From Rhizaria sp. SCN 62-66 (lineage: Eukaryota; Rhizaria, unplaced), in NCBI GenBank assembly GCA_001724265.1, contig MEDY01000095.1, positions 38,934 to 102,933 on the forward strand: a stretch of DNA of 64,000 nt, read 5' to 3'. How positions within the stretch are numbered: position 1 is the first letter of the stretch; every line of letters begins with the position of its first letter. The translations under genes and the position numbers were made by a program. A model generated the notes under the pieces. It was not told the origin of the DNA. It ran no database searches and saw only the letters and a list, made by a program, of their open reading frames with translations. Below, in pieces: positions 1-12,600 of the stretch.

Positions 1-2
1 GC

Positions 3-505
3 CAGACTAGCAGCGCCAAAGCCCGCGGCCGCGGTGCCAAGGCCGTGCCCACCGCAGCGCAGACCAAGAGCAAGAGCAAAGCTAAGACCCCGGCCAAGGC
101 GGCCAAGACCAAAGCGGCGGGCGACAGCGGCAGCGGCGGCGGCAGCACCCGGGGCTCGCCGGCCTTCACTGGTGCTGCCTTAATCGGCGCCGGCACCAGC
201 CCCGCCGCGCTCCCGATGGCGATGCAAATGCAGCAGATGCCGCAGATGGCTCTGCCGATGATGATGACCGTGCCCCTGCACATGAACACCATGGGTGCCG
301 TGGGCAGCATGGCCAATATGGGAATGATGATGCCGATGGCGCTGGCGATGCCGGTGGGCACCGCTCCTGGGGGCACTGGCAGCGCCAGTGTCGGGGTCGG
401 TGTCGGTGTAGGCGGCGGCGGTGGGAACAATGCCGCTGCGCTTAGCAAGATGCAGCAGCAGTTGCAGCTGCAGCACATGCAGCTACAACAGCAAATGATG
501 TTGTT

Positions 506-545
<40 letters not shown>

Positions 546-719
546 AAGCAAAGCAAGGGCAAGAAGGACTCTGTCGCCGCCGCCGGCCAGTCTAAGTCTG
601 GCTCGAAGAAGGCTTCTGCCGCGTCCAATGCGACTGATGCTACTGCGACGGAGGCGGAGGCAGGCACGGTGACGGCTGTTGCGGCGGCCAAGACTGCTCG
701 CAAGCGCAACATTAGTTAA
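3..719 (+). CDS. C-terminal part of an unknown Gln/Met-rich low-complexity protein (5' end outside window)
   Basis: The frame is open from the first bases of the window to a TAA at 717-719, so about 238 C-terminal residues are visible and the start lies upstream. Order of composition: a Lys/Ala-rich basic stretch (KSKSKAKTPAKAAKTKAA), a Gly/Ser/Thr linker, a Met-rich segment (about positions 213-352, repeated MP/MA/MQ dipeptides), a Gly/Val run, then a Gln tract with Leu and His interruptions (about 450-550), and a basic tail ending KTARKRNIS. Basic ends plus Met- and Gln-rich middles are common in nuclear regulatory proteins, but no domain is recognisable and no function is assigned. It is convergent with the M16 peptidase gene. 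Confidence 0.6.
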
Positions 720-1581
720 GCCGGGCTTGAATATAGCAAGCCGCGTCTGACCCTGTGCCTGCCCCGTGTTGATTTCGCTCTCGTCCATGCCTTCGCTGCT
801 TTGCTGTTTCCTCATTCGCTACTCTTCGTGTTGATTTGCCGCCCCTGCTGGTGTATTGTCTTTTGCCGACTTGTTGTGTTGCTGTGTGTCCCATCACTCA
901 GCGTTTGTGACAATTGCATTCCCAGACACACTCGCAAGTGCGCGTTTCCTCGCTCTGTCTTACGCTCGCACTGACCACGCAGTACAGCGCCGTGCTACTA
1001 CTGAACGTTTGCCGCAATTACTGTGACGACGTTCACATTCATCACGGTGTAATGCTGCACCTAACTGCGCTGTAAATGCACTGCCCTATGGAGTACGAAG
1101 CATCGGTCAACTACTGCTCTGTTTTACTCTGCTTGGCATGGCATTTGAATGTCTAACTAATGATTGGTTTGCTTTAAATAGTTTGTTACTATCCAGTTTC
1201 CACTGTTTACCTATCCATTGTGTCGTTACCTAATGTTTTTAACACCTCCTACAAATGTATTTCGCGTGTTAAAAACTATGACTAGTTTAGAGGTATCCTC
1301 TGTTGTTTTCTTTTCTACTTATGTGACTTGTTTACCGACTCAGTCGCAATATACATCACTCTTCCATACGCATATGTTAAATTTTAATCCTATGCACTAA
1401 ATACAAGTTAATAAACGCGACCATGTTTTATTTTTCCTAGTTGTTATGTCATTGCATTGAATCGATTTTAAAGTTAAACGTATGAGGGTTTACACGTTAG
1501 TGTCTCACATGGACGCAGCATCACCTCGCTCACAGCGGTGCGTGTTTACAGGCCCTCATTTGCATCATGCCTTAGGGTTGC
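720..1581. other. Intergenic region between convergent genes (shared 3' flanks)
   Basis: AT-richer than both flanking genes with no credible ORF. It should hold both 3' UTRs: an AATAAA on the + strand at 1410-1415, and a run of T around 1427-1435 that reads AATAAA on the - strand, about 150 nt past the peptidase stop. Nothing else is recognised. Confidence 0.5.
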
Positions 1582-4500
1582 TCAGCGAGCGCACGAGTAC
1601 CCTTCGCTGGCGCCGGGCCCGGCCCAGTGCCCCCAGTCGCCGTGTAGCGCCTGCAGACTGCGGTGCGAGACGGGGGGGCGGATATCGATGCGTGTGACGC
1701 CGCGCCGCAGCGGGTCTGGGACCGACACGGCCGCGCTGCCTGCTGAGCTCTCCATGCTTGTGCTTCCATTTGTAGAAATGTTGTCGTTCTCGCTGTTGCG
1801 ATCAGCGGGGTTGATATTGGTTGGGAAAACAACATCTTCGGTGGCGTTATGAGAACCAAACTCCTTGGCCTCAAACTCAAGCCGCTGGCTCAACTTATCT
1901 CCGCCATAAAATCCTACTGCAAACTCGCGTCGCTGCGGTCTATACACCGGCAGCGCTGCCGCTGACTTGAAGTGCAGCTCTTCGTCCTCTTGGCTCTCAT
2001 CCCCATCACCATCATCATCATCATCGCTGTCGCTGTCATCGTCGCTGACGGTCGCAGAACTTGCACCTCGACTGCTATTGCTCACGCCACCCGTCTCAGT
2101 GGGGCTATTTTTAACACTGAGATCAAGCGCAAATCCACTGTTCCTGAGCTCCGGCCTTGCCGCCGCGGCCGCCAGCGCCCGCAGCGTGCGTCCGCTGACC
2201 GGCGCGACTGTCTCCGCCGCCCACTGCAGCAGCTGCCAGGGCGACAGTGCCCCCGCGGCGGCGGCGTTCAGCTCGCCGCGGCGCCACAGCCGCGTCTGCT
2301 CCGTCGTCTGCCGCCAGCCCTCGTCAAAGCGCGCCTGAAGCGAAGTTAGGCCGCGGCTTAGGCGAGCGGTGGACTCGCGCCACGCAGCAGCGAATACCGA
2401 CGGCGGCTGCTGCGCCAGGAACTCAAATGCACTCAATAAGAACGCGTTGGCACGGGAATAGTATAGTGCAGGGTTGTGTTCCTCTTGAGCCCCCTGATTG
2501 CGTCAAATCAATGCCCAATAAAAGGGTTAACGGATTTTAGGCGATAAAAATATTGATCGCCGGAAAAAAAGAGAAATGTTGTCAGCGCGAGTAAATTTAC
2601 AAATTTTAAAGTATAGTGAACAAATACATCTATAATTAAATTTCGCAAAGTATTCAAGTATATAAAATAAAATCAAATCTTTCCACCAATAATTACTGCT
2701 ATTAAATAACATATGAGCGCAATATCTTCTGTTTTAGTTTGGGGTCACGGACCTGAATGACAATGGCGAACGTCTTCGGCCCTCCGGCAGCCCCAGTGGC
2801 ACAAATCACGACATAACCGAGCTGTTGCTCCGTACGCAGCGTATGGAAACATCTCTCCTTGACAATATCAAGGAAGATCTCTGTCATGACATGTCTCCCC
2901 AGTGCGCTGTTGTACACAGTCTCACTCACAGCCGCGCGTTGCTGTTGTTCACGGTCACTCAAACTGCCTTGCGCGGCCGCCTGAGCCTTGGCAAGCGCGA
3001 CAGCAGCAGTGGCCTCCACGCTGCCACTGCCCGACGCCGGGACGACCTCCTCATCGTCCAGACCGAGACTGCGGCTTAACATATCGTCCTCGCGCGGCGT
3101 CAGCGGTGGCGCCGTTTGCAGTGACAGCAGCATGGCCGAGTTGGGGTCCTCAACAATGTAGGTTGCAGCGCGGTAACGCGTGTGGTACCCGCGGGCCTGC
3201 GTTCTCACAGTTACTGGTACGGACGCCGGCCCGTTCACCGTAGTCGCAAGCGTGTTCATGTTGCGGTGAGCGATCGCAGCAAGGTCACTTGAAAGGGTGG
3301 TTTCACCATTATCGTCACTTGAAACATCACTATCAGTTTCCGTGTCTGTTTCGACGTTGTTGTTAATGTTCTCATTGTTTCTGCTAAAAGTGGTGTTGAT
3401 CGCAACCCATATTGGCTTTTCAGGGATCACGGTCAGTAGCGCAGTCTCGGCGGGCCGCTTCAGGCGCTGCGGGTGCGGCATCTGTGCGCACTGCATGTAT
3501 GTTAAGCCGCCACCCGTGCTCGAAGTCAGGCCGCCAAGCTGTAGCGGTGGTCCTGCTAACAGGGCAATGACGGCAGCAGCGTGCCGCTGTGCCTTTTCGC
3601 TTTCGCTCTCGTCATCGTTGTCATCCTCAGTGTCGCCAATACTATCACTGCTCATGTTAGTGTTTGCAGCGCGAGTTGAGCCCGCATCACTTCCTGTGTT
3701 TGGAGCACGAGTAGTAGCACTATGGCTAGCAGGGGTACTTGCGCTTGTTGCAGGCGCGTTTACAGTTGCGGCGGCGCTTGCGGCGGAGTTCGCGATGAGA
3801 AACCACTCCGGCCCCGCGCCGCCGGCCACTTGCAGCGCGCGGCTTAACTTCTCGCCGTACCCGCGCGCCTCGGCCACGGTTGCCGCGCCGTGCACGTAGA
3901 CCTCCACAAGCGCGCCCGCGGCGGCCACGGCGCGCGCCAGGCGGGCGACATCGGCGGCTGTCGGCGGGGAGCTGAAGGGGCCGCGCCCCGCGGGCGGAGG
4001 TGAGTCAGTCGCAGCGGCAGTAGCGTCAACAGCGCCACCGCTTGTGGTGGAGTTAGTTTTTACTGGCTTGAGCCGCAGGCCTGCCCAGCGCAGCGTACCG
4101 AGCGCTTCGTCTGTAGGCGCAACGAAAGACAGCAGTTCACGCTTGCTCTGCAGGTCCAGCGAGCCCTCGACTTCGCTGGCGACGACGGTGAGCTCGAGAA
4201 ACGGCATGCCGTAAACGCGGGTGTGGATGCTGTCCACAGTCGCTGCTAGCGCAGAAGGGAAGGCAATCGAGCACGCGGACTGAGGTGAAATGCACACTGT
4301 GCTCACATCGTTTACACTGTCACTGTTGCCGTCGCTGGCTATGTGCGTGCGATTAGTGCCAGAGTGAGTTGATGTAGGGATGCGCTGCAGACCTAACAGA
4401 GCAATAAGCCGTGCAAGTTGACTGGTGAAGATAGGCGCAGTGTCTGCAAACGCTGTGTAGGATACAGTCAAGCCGCGACGAGAGGACTGTGCAGTAAGTT

Positions 4501-7500
4501 TTGCGCTCGCTAGCTCGCCATACGCAGTAAGAACAGAGCCCATCTCCTCGATCTAAACGAAATAATACAACATAACATTATTTCAGAACTAAATAAATTC
4601 TAACTTCAATCATCACATGTCAAATACGTTATTTCTCAAAGATTACCTCATTAGAGTTGACAATTCACGTCATATGTTACACGTACCATTGCGGCCCACA
4701 GCATGCTCATTGCCTTGACTGCGACACTGTCCATCGCAACACGCCACACCTTGCCTTTGGCATCAGTAACCGGGATTTCCATTGGAAAAATGATCTCAAC
4801 GCCGACAAACGCGCGCGGAATGACCTCACCCGTGTCCTGGCGCAGCCACACGAGTGCTCGGCTGTCGTTGCGCACAACGAGCGGCGCCCCGCCGCACTGC
4901 GGAGAGCTGGCGCTCACGCCGCTGGGTTCTGCAGCGGTGCCCGTGACGGCAGGGCTCGCGTTGCTGTCAGCGCTATCCGCGCTCATTGTGTTAGCGTCGT
5001 GAGTGCCGTTATGTGTGGTAATTCTTTCACAAGGCGGGACTACGAATGACTGAGGAATCAGTGGGTTCAACGGCGGCAAGTTGGCTTGGAAGCAGGGGAC
5101 AGCCTGTTGTTTCCTACGGTTGTTGCTGTTACCCTCACAGGGAAAAGGGTTGATTCCAGACCGGGCCTTTACCCACACTTGTGGAGCGTCAGGTAAGGGG
5201 TACTTAGACTTGGCCTCAGGCACTGTGAAGACGCGCACATCGACGCTGTAGTATTGCTCTGTGACAAGCCTTCCGTCCCCAACAATCTCAGCATCATGGC
5301 TGCCACCGTATATAGCGCTATCCGCACTGCGGTTGCCAGTGTCACTGCTATTTCCGCTGCTGCGGACATTCTCCGTTCTGTTCCCGTTCCCCCACAGCAT
5401 CGTCGGCGCCGTCACCATCACGAGCGCCGTCTCCGCGCGCACTGCGGCCAGCACCGCCGCGATTGCCCGCGGCGCGTACACCCGCCGCATCGGCGGCGAC
5501 AGCGCGTCCGCGGGCGTCACAAAGGGCCGATTCAAGTGGCTCGCGCGACGGCGCACGAAGTCAGACGCGGTGGCCTGGCGGTCCGAAAAGGCGAAGGTGA
5601 GGTACTGGCTCGCGGAGAGGTCGCGGAAGCGGGCGCGGGACAGGCCCTGGGGCACGCTAATTACAGACAAGTAGTCTGAAGACAAAATAAAATGTGTTGA
5701 AAACAAAGCATAGGACGACATAAACTTGTGAGAGTCATCTGAATTAAATACCCATAAAACTTAGCACTGATGCTGATGTGACGATACGCGTGAGCTTGTT
5801 ACTGAACCTACACATGAGTACGGCGACAACGTCCCGCACTTTCTCAGCGCCGGCCTCGGTCAGCGTGACCTGCACCACGATTGCGGCTGCGGCAGCCATC
5901 TCGCGCATAGGCTCGGCCTCAAGCTTGTTGGCCCAGCCGCGCGATTTAAGATAGGCCGCCGCGCCGCCTGCGTGCGGGTGCGCAACCTGGTGGCACACGA
6001 ACTCAAGCGGCTCTGTTCTCACAAACGCGTCCTGCGACGGTAATGCCCTGTGTGTCAATAAAACAAAGTAGCAAGAGAGAGATCAATGCAATTAGGCATT
6101 GGATGTGTGAACGTTGAACCAACAAATGTTCTTAATATTAAAAGCTGATGCGTACCAAAAGAGCGTGACGGAGCGTTCTCCACCAACAGATGCAATTGAC
6201 ATAAGCGGAAAGCCTGTACCGTTGTGCAACACTCCAGAAAATGGGTGCGAAAAGCCCCGTGGACGTGGCCTAACTTCCCGAGGAGGCAACTTCTCGTTAT
6301 TTTCAGTGTCGGCTTCTGCAGCGGTTGCGGATGCAGCAGTATTGAATGTGTGCGCAGCGTTTGTAGGGTACGTGGCAGAGTTTGCGGTGAAATGAGCCGC
6401 GGCATGCGCAGTATCAGGCTCGTATTCACCGCGCGTGACAAGCGCCGCTAGTGCCGACGGAGACAACAGCGGCAGCGCCAGAGCTGTTGGCTCTTTGTCA
6501 GTCTCTGCGTCGATAAATCTAGAATCAGAACGAGAGTTGACATGACCGGGTAGTGTCGCTGGCATAGCAACTCCACTAGTAGCGCCATTGATACTGCTTG
6601 AATGGTCAGCGTTACGATGCCCAATTTCCGAACTATTGTTGCTGTTGATAGAGAAGTAGTCGTAGTCTGTAGCATCTGTTCCCAAGGCCCCGGCCATGTT
6701 GGCCCTGCCACTCACAAGCGCTAGCAACGTTGGATACCTAATCGCAGCAGCCTCAGTCGCATTACCCGCGCTCGCAGCGTCAAAATTCCCACCCGCGCTG
6801 GGTTGCAGCGGCAGCGGGCTAGCGGTCGTGTTGAGCGACGGCTTACTTGTAGGCACATCTGAGAACAACTCCACAACAAGCCTTTCTGCACTATCCAATG
6901 GCTCTGTAGTGAGCACCGACAGCGCCATCCTCTCTGCTGTGTAGTGCGCGCGGTGGAATTCCCTCAGGTCCACAGCTGTCCACGGGCGTTGCAGCGTCTC
7001 GCGCGTGCCTGTCCCAAAGTGGTGCATTGGGTGCGCTTTGTCTGCGACAAACCGCAGTGCCTGCCACTGGCGCCATGAGTCGGAGAGCAGGTTCTTCTGG
7101 TGCTCGGCGTCGACGGCAGCGCGCTCTTTGTCCACCGCGGTGGGAGACAGCAGCGGTGCGACGAGAAACTGAGAGAAGATGTCGAGAGACGCCGGCAGCG
7201 CGGCGGGGGAAATTTCGAAAAAGTAGTTTGTTTCCTCATCCGATGTGAACGCGTTGTAACTGCCACCTAAACAATAGACATCCAGTCAGCGAGGAAGCAA
7301 TGCTGGTGAGTTGCGACTTGAACAAAATAAACATAGGTCAAGAAAAAAAGTAAATGTGCGTTTGACGAACCATGTTCTGACAGAAATGAAGAGAATTTGT
7401 TGATTTCTGGGTATTTTTTGCTGCCCATGAAGAGCATATGCTCTAGAAAGTGCGCCAGCCCCGGCGAGCGCGGGTAATCTGCATTGCTCCCCACGGCCAT

Positions 7501-9285
7501 GCTCAGTGCCGCGGCCGCGCGCGGGGCCGCCGGGTCGCTTACCAGCAGAACCTTTAAGTTGTTTCGCAGCACTACGTAGCGGTGCGTGCGCGGGGACTTG
7601 TTGGGCGCAACCACAGCGTCGCCAATCGTCATCAGCGCCGCGACCTGGGGCTGCGTCAGGGGCTGGCCTGTGTTGGCGTCAGCGTGGGCCAAGAGTTTCT
7701 CGGTCCAGGCCAGCGCAGCGGGGCGGGGCACAGCGCGGACCATCTATGCGCCGCCGGGGAAAGAGAGAAAGTCGGACGATATCGCACCGACGCGGCTGGC
7801 TGCGCCGTCACTGCTGCTGCTCAATAAGTCTGCCTCGGTCCCCGCTGCTCCAGAACCTGAGCCCACGGGTAGCCCTGTGCCACTACTGATGCCGCCACTG
7901 CCACTGCTGTTGCTCGTGCCAAGCGTAACAAAGAGGAAGATCGCGAGCAAAACGATGACAAGCAGCGCCGACAGCGCGAGAATGCGCGCCGTTGTGGTGT
8001 TCTGACAGGGCGACAGGCGCCAACACCAGCGCCGCCAGGGCTCCGCCGCCGCGCCCGCCGCGGCGGCGCTGGCCCTGCGCCGGACGCCGCTGCCGCTGCT
8101 GTCTTCAACGCCGACCGCGAACACCGCGGGCGAGGGCTCCGGGCGGTGGCGGCGCGGGGGCAGCGGGGGCGCCAGCCGCTGGCGCTGCTGCTGCTGCTGC
8201 TGCTGTTGCAGCTGTGGCTGCTGCTGCAAGGCAGGCATCGGGGGAAGCTGCGACTGCGCTTGGTAGCTGTGGCTGTCAATCGCCGCGCCGCCGTCGGAGC
8301 CCTCGAGCGTATGTCTGCTGATTCCGGTGTAAGTGCCTCCGTTGCCAGTGTAAGTGCCAGCATAAGTGGACGGCACATCGCTCTCGCCGCTGGCAGTGTT
8401 GGGCAGTGCACTGTACGCGCCCGCGCCGCCGCCGCCAAAGCCGAGGCCGAGGCCAATGCTGCTTAGACGCGACTGCAGCAGCGAGGGCTGGCGCACCGCT
8501 GTGGGCACGCCGCCGCTCGCAGTGTTGGCAGGATCAGCGCTGTCACTCGCGGTTGTCAGTCCCTCGGTGACGTTGATGTCGGAGGCGCCGCTGTCGGATG
8601 GGCCCAGCACTGGCGGCGGCAGCGGGGGTCGCGCGGAGCTGGAGCGGTGCCCGTGGGCGCTGCTGTAACTGCGACTCTGGCTGGACGGGGCAGAGGGAAT
8701 GCTGTGTCCGTTTTCGTTTGTAATTTTGATGTTGTTGTTGGAGCGACGGAGGCCCGATGCTGATGTCAGGGGAGAATCATATGCGATGCCGCTGTCGCCG
8801 TGCCCGCCAGCCGCCCCTGCGGCGCTGTGTTGCGCATGTGAAGTGACGACACTAGGGGGACGAACGCGGTATTTAGCTGGGTTAACAGCTGTTGCTGTTG
8901 CCGTTACGCCCGCATCAGTCGTAGCGGTGGACTCACGGGGCTCAAGGACACTAAACAAAAGCATGAAATAAAAAAACCAGAGGAAAAAGATAAGCCCAGC
9001 ATTGATAGGTAATGTAGATCGAGATAAGTCTATGATGTAGACGTACGTGGGGTTGATGGTGACCGCATGGAGCGCGTTTTCTTTTTCATCTGCAGCTGCA
9101 GCTGGTGAGACGAGAGCGGGAGGATACACGGGACCTTTGTCTCTGACCTCGCTATTTGTCGGCTTTGCGGGAGGAGGAGTACTTGGGTCCGATAACGGAC
9201 TGCCGCGGGTATGCTTGTGGTCGTCAGCGTTGCGCGGCGGCGGGCTCTACTTGCTCGGGACAGAAGGCTTGTCGTGACGACTCAT
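1582..9285 (-). CDS. Membrane-anchored M16 family zinc metallopeptidase (insulin-degrading enzyme/nardilysin-like), 7 exons
   Basis: Exons 9285-9047, 8950-7371, 7266-6156, 6047-5812, 5675-4687, 4552-2753 and 2493-1582 sum to 6,867 nt (2,288 aa, TGA stop). The N-terminal 400 or so residues are low complexity, followed by one hydrophobic segment (ILALSALLVIVLLAIFLFV) and then the peptidase, which suggests a type II membrane protein. Catalytic elements seen: HFLEH inverted zinc motif in GLAHFLEHMLFMG, the SEHGGSYNAFT strand rebuilt across the 7266/7371 junction, and downstream Glu in VDAEHQKN. The C-terminal half keeps LRTEQQLGYVV, typical of the family. Junctions were chosen by phase and continuity with IDE-like sequence (e.g. 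IVIQ joined to GAQEEHN). M16A enzymes are usually near 1,000 aa; Ser/Asn/Asp-rich insertions enlarge this one. Two in-frame TAG codons (13 and 482) must be read as sense; the second lies between membrane segment and peptidase. Confidence 0.87.
7744..7746 (-). other. In-frame TAG, codon 482 of the M16 peptidase
   Basis: It lies between ...LSFPGGA and MVRAVPRPA in one unbroken frame, separating the membrane segment from the HFLEH domain. A separate gene starting at ATG 7743 is the alternative, but it would leave no intergenic space at all. Confidence 0.75.
9247..9249 (-). other. In-frame TAG, codon 13 of the M16 peptidase
   Basis: It follows ATG at 9285 (MSRHDKPSVPSK then TAG then SPPPRNADDH). 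The frame stays open to the first intron. Read as sense it gives a normal ATG start; read as stop the exon has no ATG. Confidence 0.75.
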
Positions 9286-9691
9286 GGCTTCACTAGCGTT
9301 CGCCTTGCACTTCGCGTTTCTAGACTATACACAGGCTGTTAAAGAGTGTTGATACAACAATTGATAAGTGTGAAACTTAAACCGTGTAGTTTTTATTTAT
9401 ACTTTGATTTCAGTGTGAATTCATCCGAGGTAAACAGTAGTTTTTTAGTCGAGGCGTCGATATGATTTATTGTTGAACACATGCTGATGCCCACGGTCAC
9501 TTCGTGTACTTCAAGTTAAAAATCGCAAGTTAAAAGTTATTTCAAGTTGTATTCAACGATTATTTTTAAAATTGTTGCCCATATTTTTGATTTCCTTCAT
9601 TACATTAGTTCAATTTGAACTTTTCAAGTCATCCTCTAAGAATAGACGTTTTTGCACAGTCACACAAACGTGGGCGGTCTACATTTAATTC
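9286..9691. other. Intergenic region between two - strand genes
   Basis: AT-rich with no ORF. It holds the presumed promoter of the M16 gene and 3' flank of the WH2-like gene. It contains GCCCACGGTCAC at 9489-9500, the only noncoding copy found of a 12-mer otherwise seen inside genes. Confidence 0.45.
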
Positions 9692-12600
9692 TCACATGTA
9701 CGCCCTTTGGTCCTCCTTAACATCGTTGTTACTCGGCTTCTGTCCGTGAGCAACGACCTCGCCCATCGGCAGCTTCACCGGCCGAATCACCTTGCCCCCA
9801 CGGTTGAGGTTGGCGTTTGCGCCCTTGTTGGCGTCGCGCAGCACATCGTCAAGCGCCTCTTCATCCTTGTTGTCGGTCTCGCTTGCAGTTGCGGCGGCGA
9901 GTGCAGCGGCGTCTTGCTGCGCCAGAGCTAGCGCGGCCTCCGCAGAGCTAACAGTCGCGCTCGCGCTCGTCTTGATGCCAGCAGCACTGCTCGCTTGCGG
10001 GTGGCTACGAGCGCGACTGTGCGTGCTTGCGCTAGCGCTCGCGCGGGCTTCAGTCTGGCGCTGCGCCCACGCGCGCGCCTGCCCCATTGCACTCGCACTG
10101 CGTTGCTCCTCTTGCTGCTGCTGTTGCTGCTGCTGTTGTTGCTGCAGTCTCTGCTGCAGTTGTTGCCGCTGCTGCAGTCTCTGCTGCTGTTGTTGCTGCT
10201 GCAGTCTCTGCTGCTGTTGCTACTGCTGTTGTTGCTGTTGCTGTTGCTGCTGTTGCTGATGTTGCTGCTGCTGCAGCAGTCTCTGCTGCAGCTGTTGTTG
10301 CTGCAGCTGTTGTTGCTGCTGTTGCTGTTGCTGCAGCTTCTGTTGGTGGTGCCCGCGGCCACTGCTGCGACTCTGGCTGCGCTCGCGCTCGTTCTCATCC
10401 ACCGGCACAGTCACGGGCACAGGGACAACCGACGCAGGCATTGCAACGCCGTCGCGCGCCGCCGCGGCCGACGCAGTGCGGACGAGATCAGCGCCCACTG
10501 GCAGCGTCTGCCGCAGCCGCTCGCGCAGCACGCCGCCCAGTCCCTCGCTGTTGCCCACACCGGCGTCTGCACTCACGCTGCCGCGCTTAACGCCACTGGT
10601 GTTAATGGGCGTGGACATTACTGTCCCAAGCTGATAGCCGCAGCCGCTGCTGGCTTCCACCGCACCGGCGCTTCCCTTGCCAGCGGCGGTGGCTGCGGCG
10701 CGTGCGTAGCTGCTCGAAGGCCTGGGCGCGCGCCGGAGCTGCTTGCGCACTTCGACAAGCGCGTGCGCAAGGCCGGCGCGGGTGCGAAAGTCAAGCCGCG
10801 TGTCAACGACGCCGGCGCGGGCGAGTCGCCTGCGGAACAGCAGCGCGCGCGCCGTCACAGCGGCTGCAGCGGCTGCCGCTGCCTCAGGACTCGCACCGCC
10901 CGCGGTCACAGCAGCAGCGGCAGCGGCGGGCGACAGAGGGCCCCGCAGTCGCAGAGACTTGCTGCTGGTGTTGACGGTCAAGTTGCTTGGACTTGAGCCT
11001 GTGAACTCGCCGATGCGCTTCTTGAGCCAGTGGACAAAGCCTTTGGACTTCTTCGGACCCGCTGGAGCTTCGGCAACAGTAGCAGTAGCAACTGCAGGGC
11101 TACTGGCCGTTAAGCTGCTACTCTCGCCACCTTGGCCCGGCGACTGCGGCTGTGGGGTGTCACCACTGGGCACAATGTTACCACCAGCGCCGACACCACT
11201 GATCATGATTGAGCTCACGGTCACGTCGTTCTCCTCTTCATCCTCTTCCTGTGAAGACTTCTGCTGACGCTCGCGCTCACGGATATCCTTTGCCTTCTCA
11301 CTCACAGCTGCAGCAGCGTTAACGCCGCCAAGGCGCCGGGCGCGTGCCGCATCAATGCTCGCGCGCACGTTAGGCGGCACCGCGCAGCGCGCGAGCGGGG
11401 CCCGCAGTTTGCGCGGCGGCGCGGGCGGCCTTAGCGCGCGGCGACCCGCAGCCAGCACAGCTGCAAAGCCGGGGCGGCGGCGCGGGTCGTCTTGCGGACC
11501 GCTGAGCAGCACCAGAGAGGTTAGCCGCTCGCGCAGCGGCAGGCGCTGGCGCAGATAGCGCGCGCGGGCTGGTAACGGCACGTGGCGCAGGCGCGCGCGC
11601 GCCTGGGCCATAACGCGCGGACTAAAGCGGCGCGGGCCGCCAAGGCGGTAGTCACTGATGACGCGGCCGCTCTGCAGTGTGTACGCACCCTGCGACGCGC
11701 GCGACTGCAGCAGCTTAGATCGCTCGCTGACACTCATCCCCGTGGTGTTTACGCTAGAACTGGCGCTCGCGCTGGAACTATCGACAGTCGTGGCTCTGCC
11801 GCTAGCGCTGTCCTTGTCTGCGTTTGTGGCAGTGGGCCTGAGACTCTTGCGCGCGTTGCGGAGCGCGAGCCCGAACGTCCGTATGTTAAGCCGCCGCGGG
11901 TCTGTGCGCGGCGCAGATGTGAGTGCGATCACAGTGGGCACAGAGCGCTCAAGAATGGGTCGACGCCACGGCATGTTGAGCGGTTGCTGCTGGGGCCGGA
12001 AGAAGGCAGCGTCAGCTGTGCTCTTGCTTTGTGTGTCAGCGCTGGAGCCTGCTCTTGACGCCCTTGCGCTGGTAGCAGGCGCCGGCGACAAATTGAGCGC
12101 ATTGCGCACCTTGTCCATCAAGCCAGCACCACCGGCACTGCTGCTTGCAGTGCTGCCGCTGCTGCTGACAACGTCCTTACCATTGCCGCCCGCTTGAATG
12201 TTGTTCATGTTAAGGAACGCGGGGTAGACCGTGCGCAGCGAGTTCTTGACCGCGCGCAGTGACTGCGCAAACCCGACCCGCATGCGCGGATCAATCGGGC
12301 CGAGACCAAGCCGCGGCCGCGCCGGCACAAAGCCTGTCGGCAGCGCAAAAACGGTGCCCGCAAGAGAGCGGCGGACGTGCAGAGGGGCCGGGCGCCGCAA
12401 CTTTGCGCGCGTCACGGCGAGCGAGGCCAGGAAGCCTACGGGGTCAGAACGGCGCGGATCTTGCGGCAGGATAGGCAGGTCCCAGCGGTCCTAAGCAAAA
12501 GTGTACAAACATTTAAAAAACATCAATTATTAGGAGGGAAACATAAATCGACATGAAATGACGTTGCCAAAAAGTATTGACATCATATGTTAACGTACGT

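Noticed and set aside
7741-7746. Stop codon and new gene start between membrane segment and M16 domain
   Set aside because: The TAG is directly followed by ATG in the same frame with no spacer. Given eight other in-frame TAGs, one gene is the better reading, though a separate start cannot be excluded without RNA.
8951-9046. Strongly hydrophobic segment (FFLWFFYFMLLF) as a first membrane helix of the peptidase
   Set aside because: It is bounded by a GTACGT donor and a TTTAG acceptor in matching phase and is T-rich, so it is intron sequence.
10087-10560. Poly-Leu and poly-Cys ORFs on the + strand
   Set aside because: They are the antisense of the CAG/CAA tract in the WH2-like gene.
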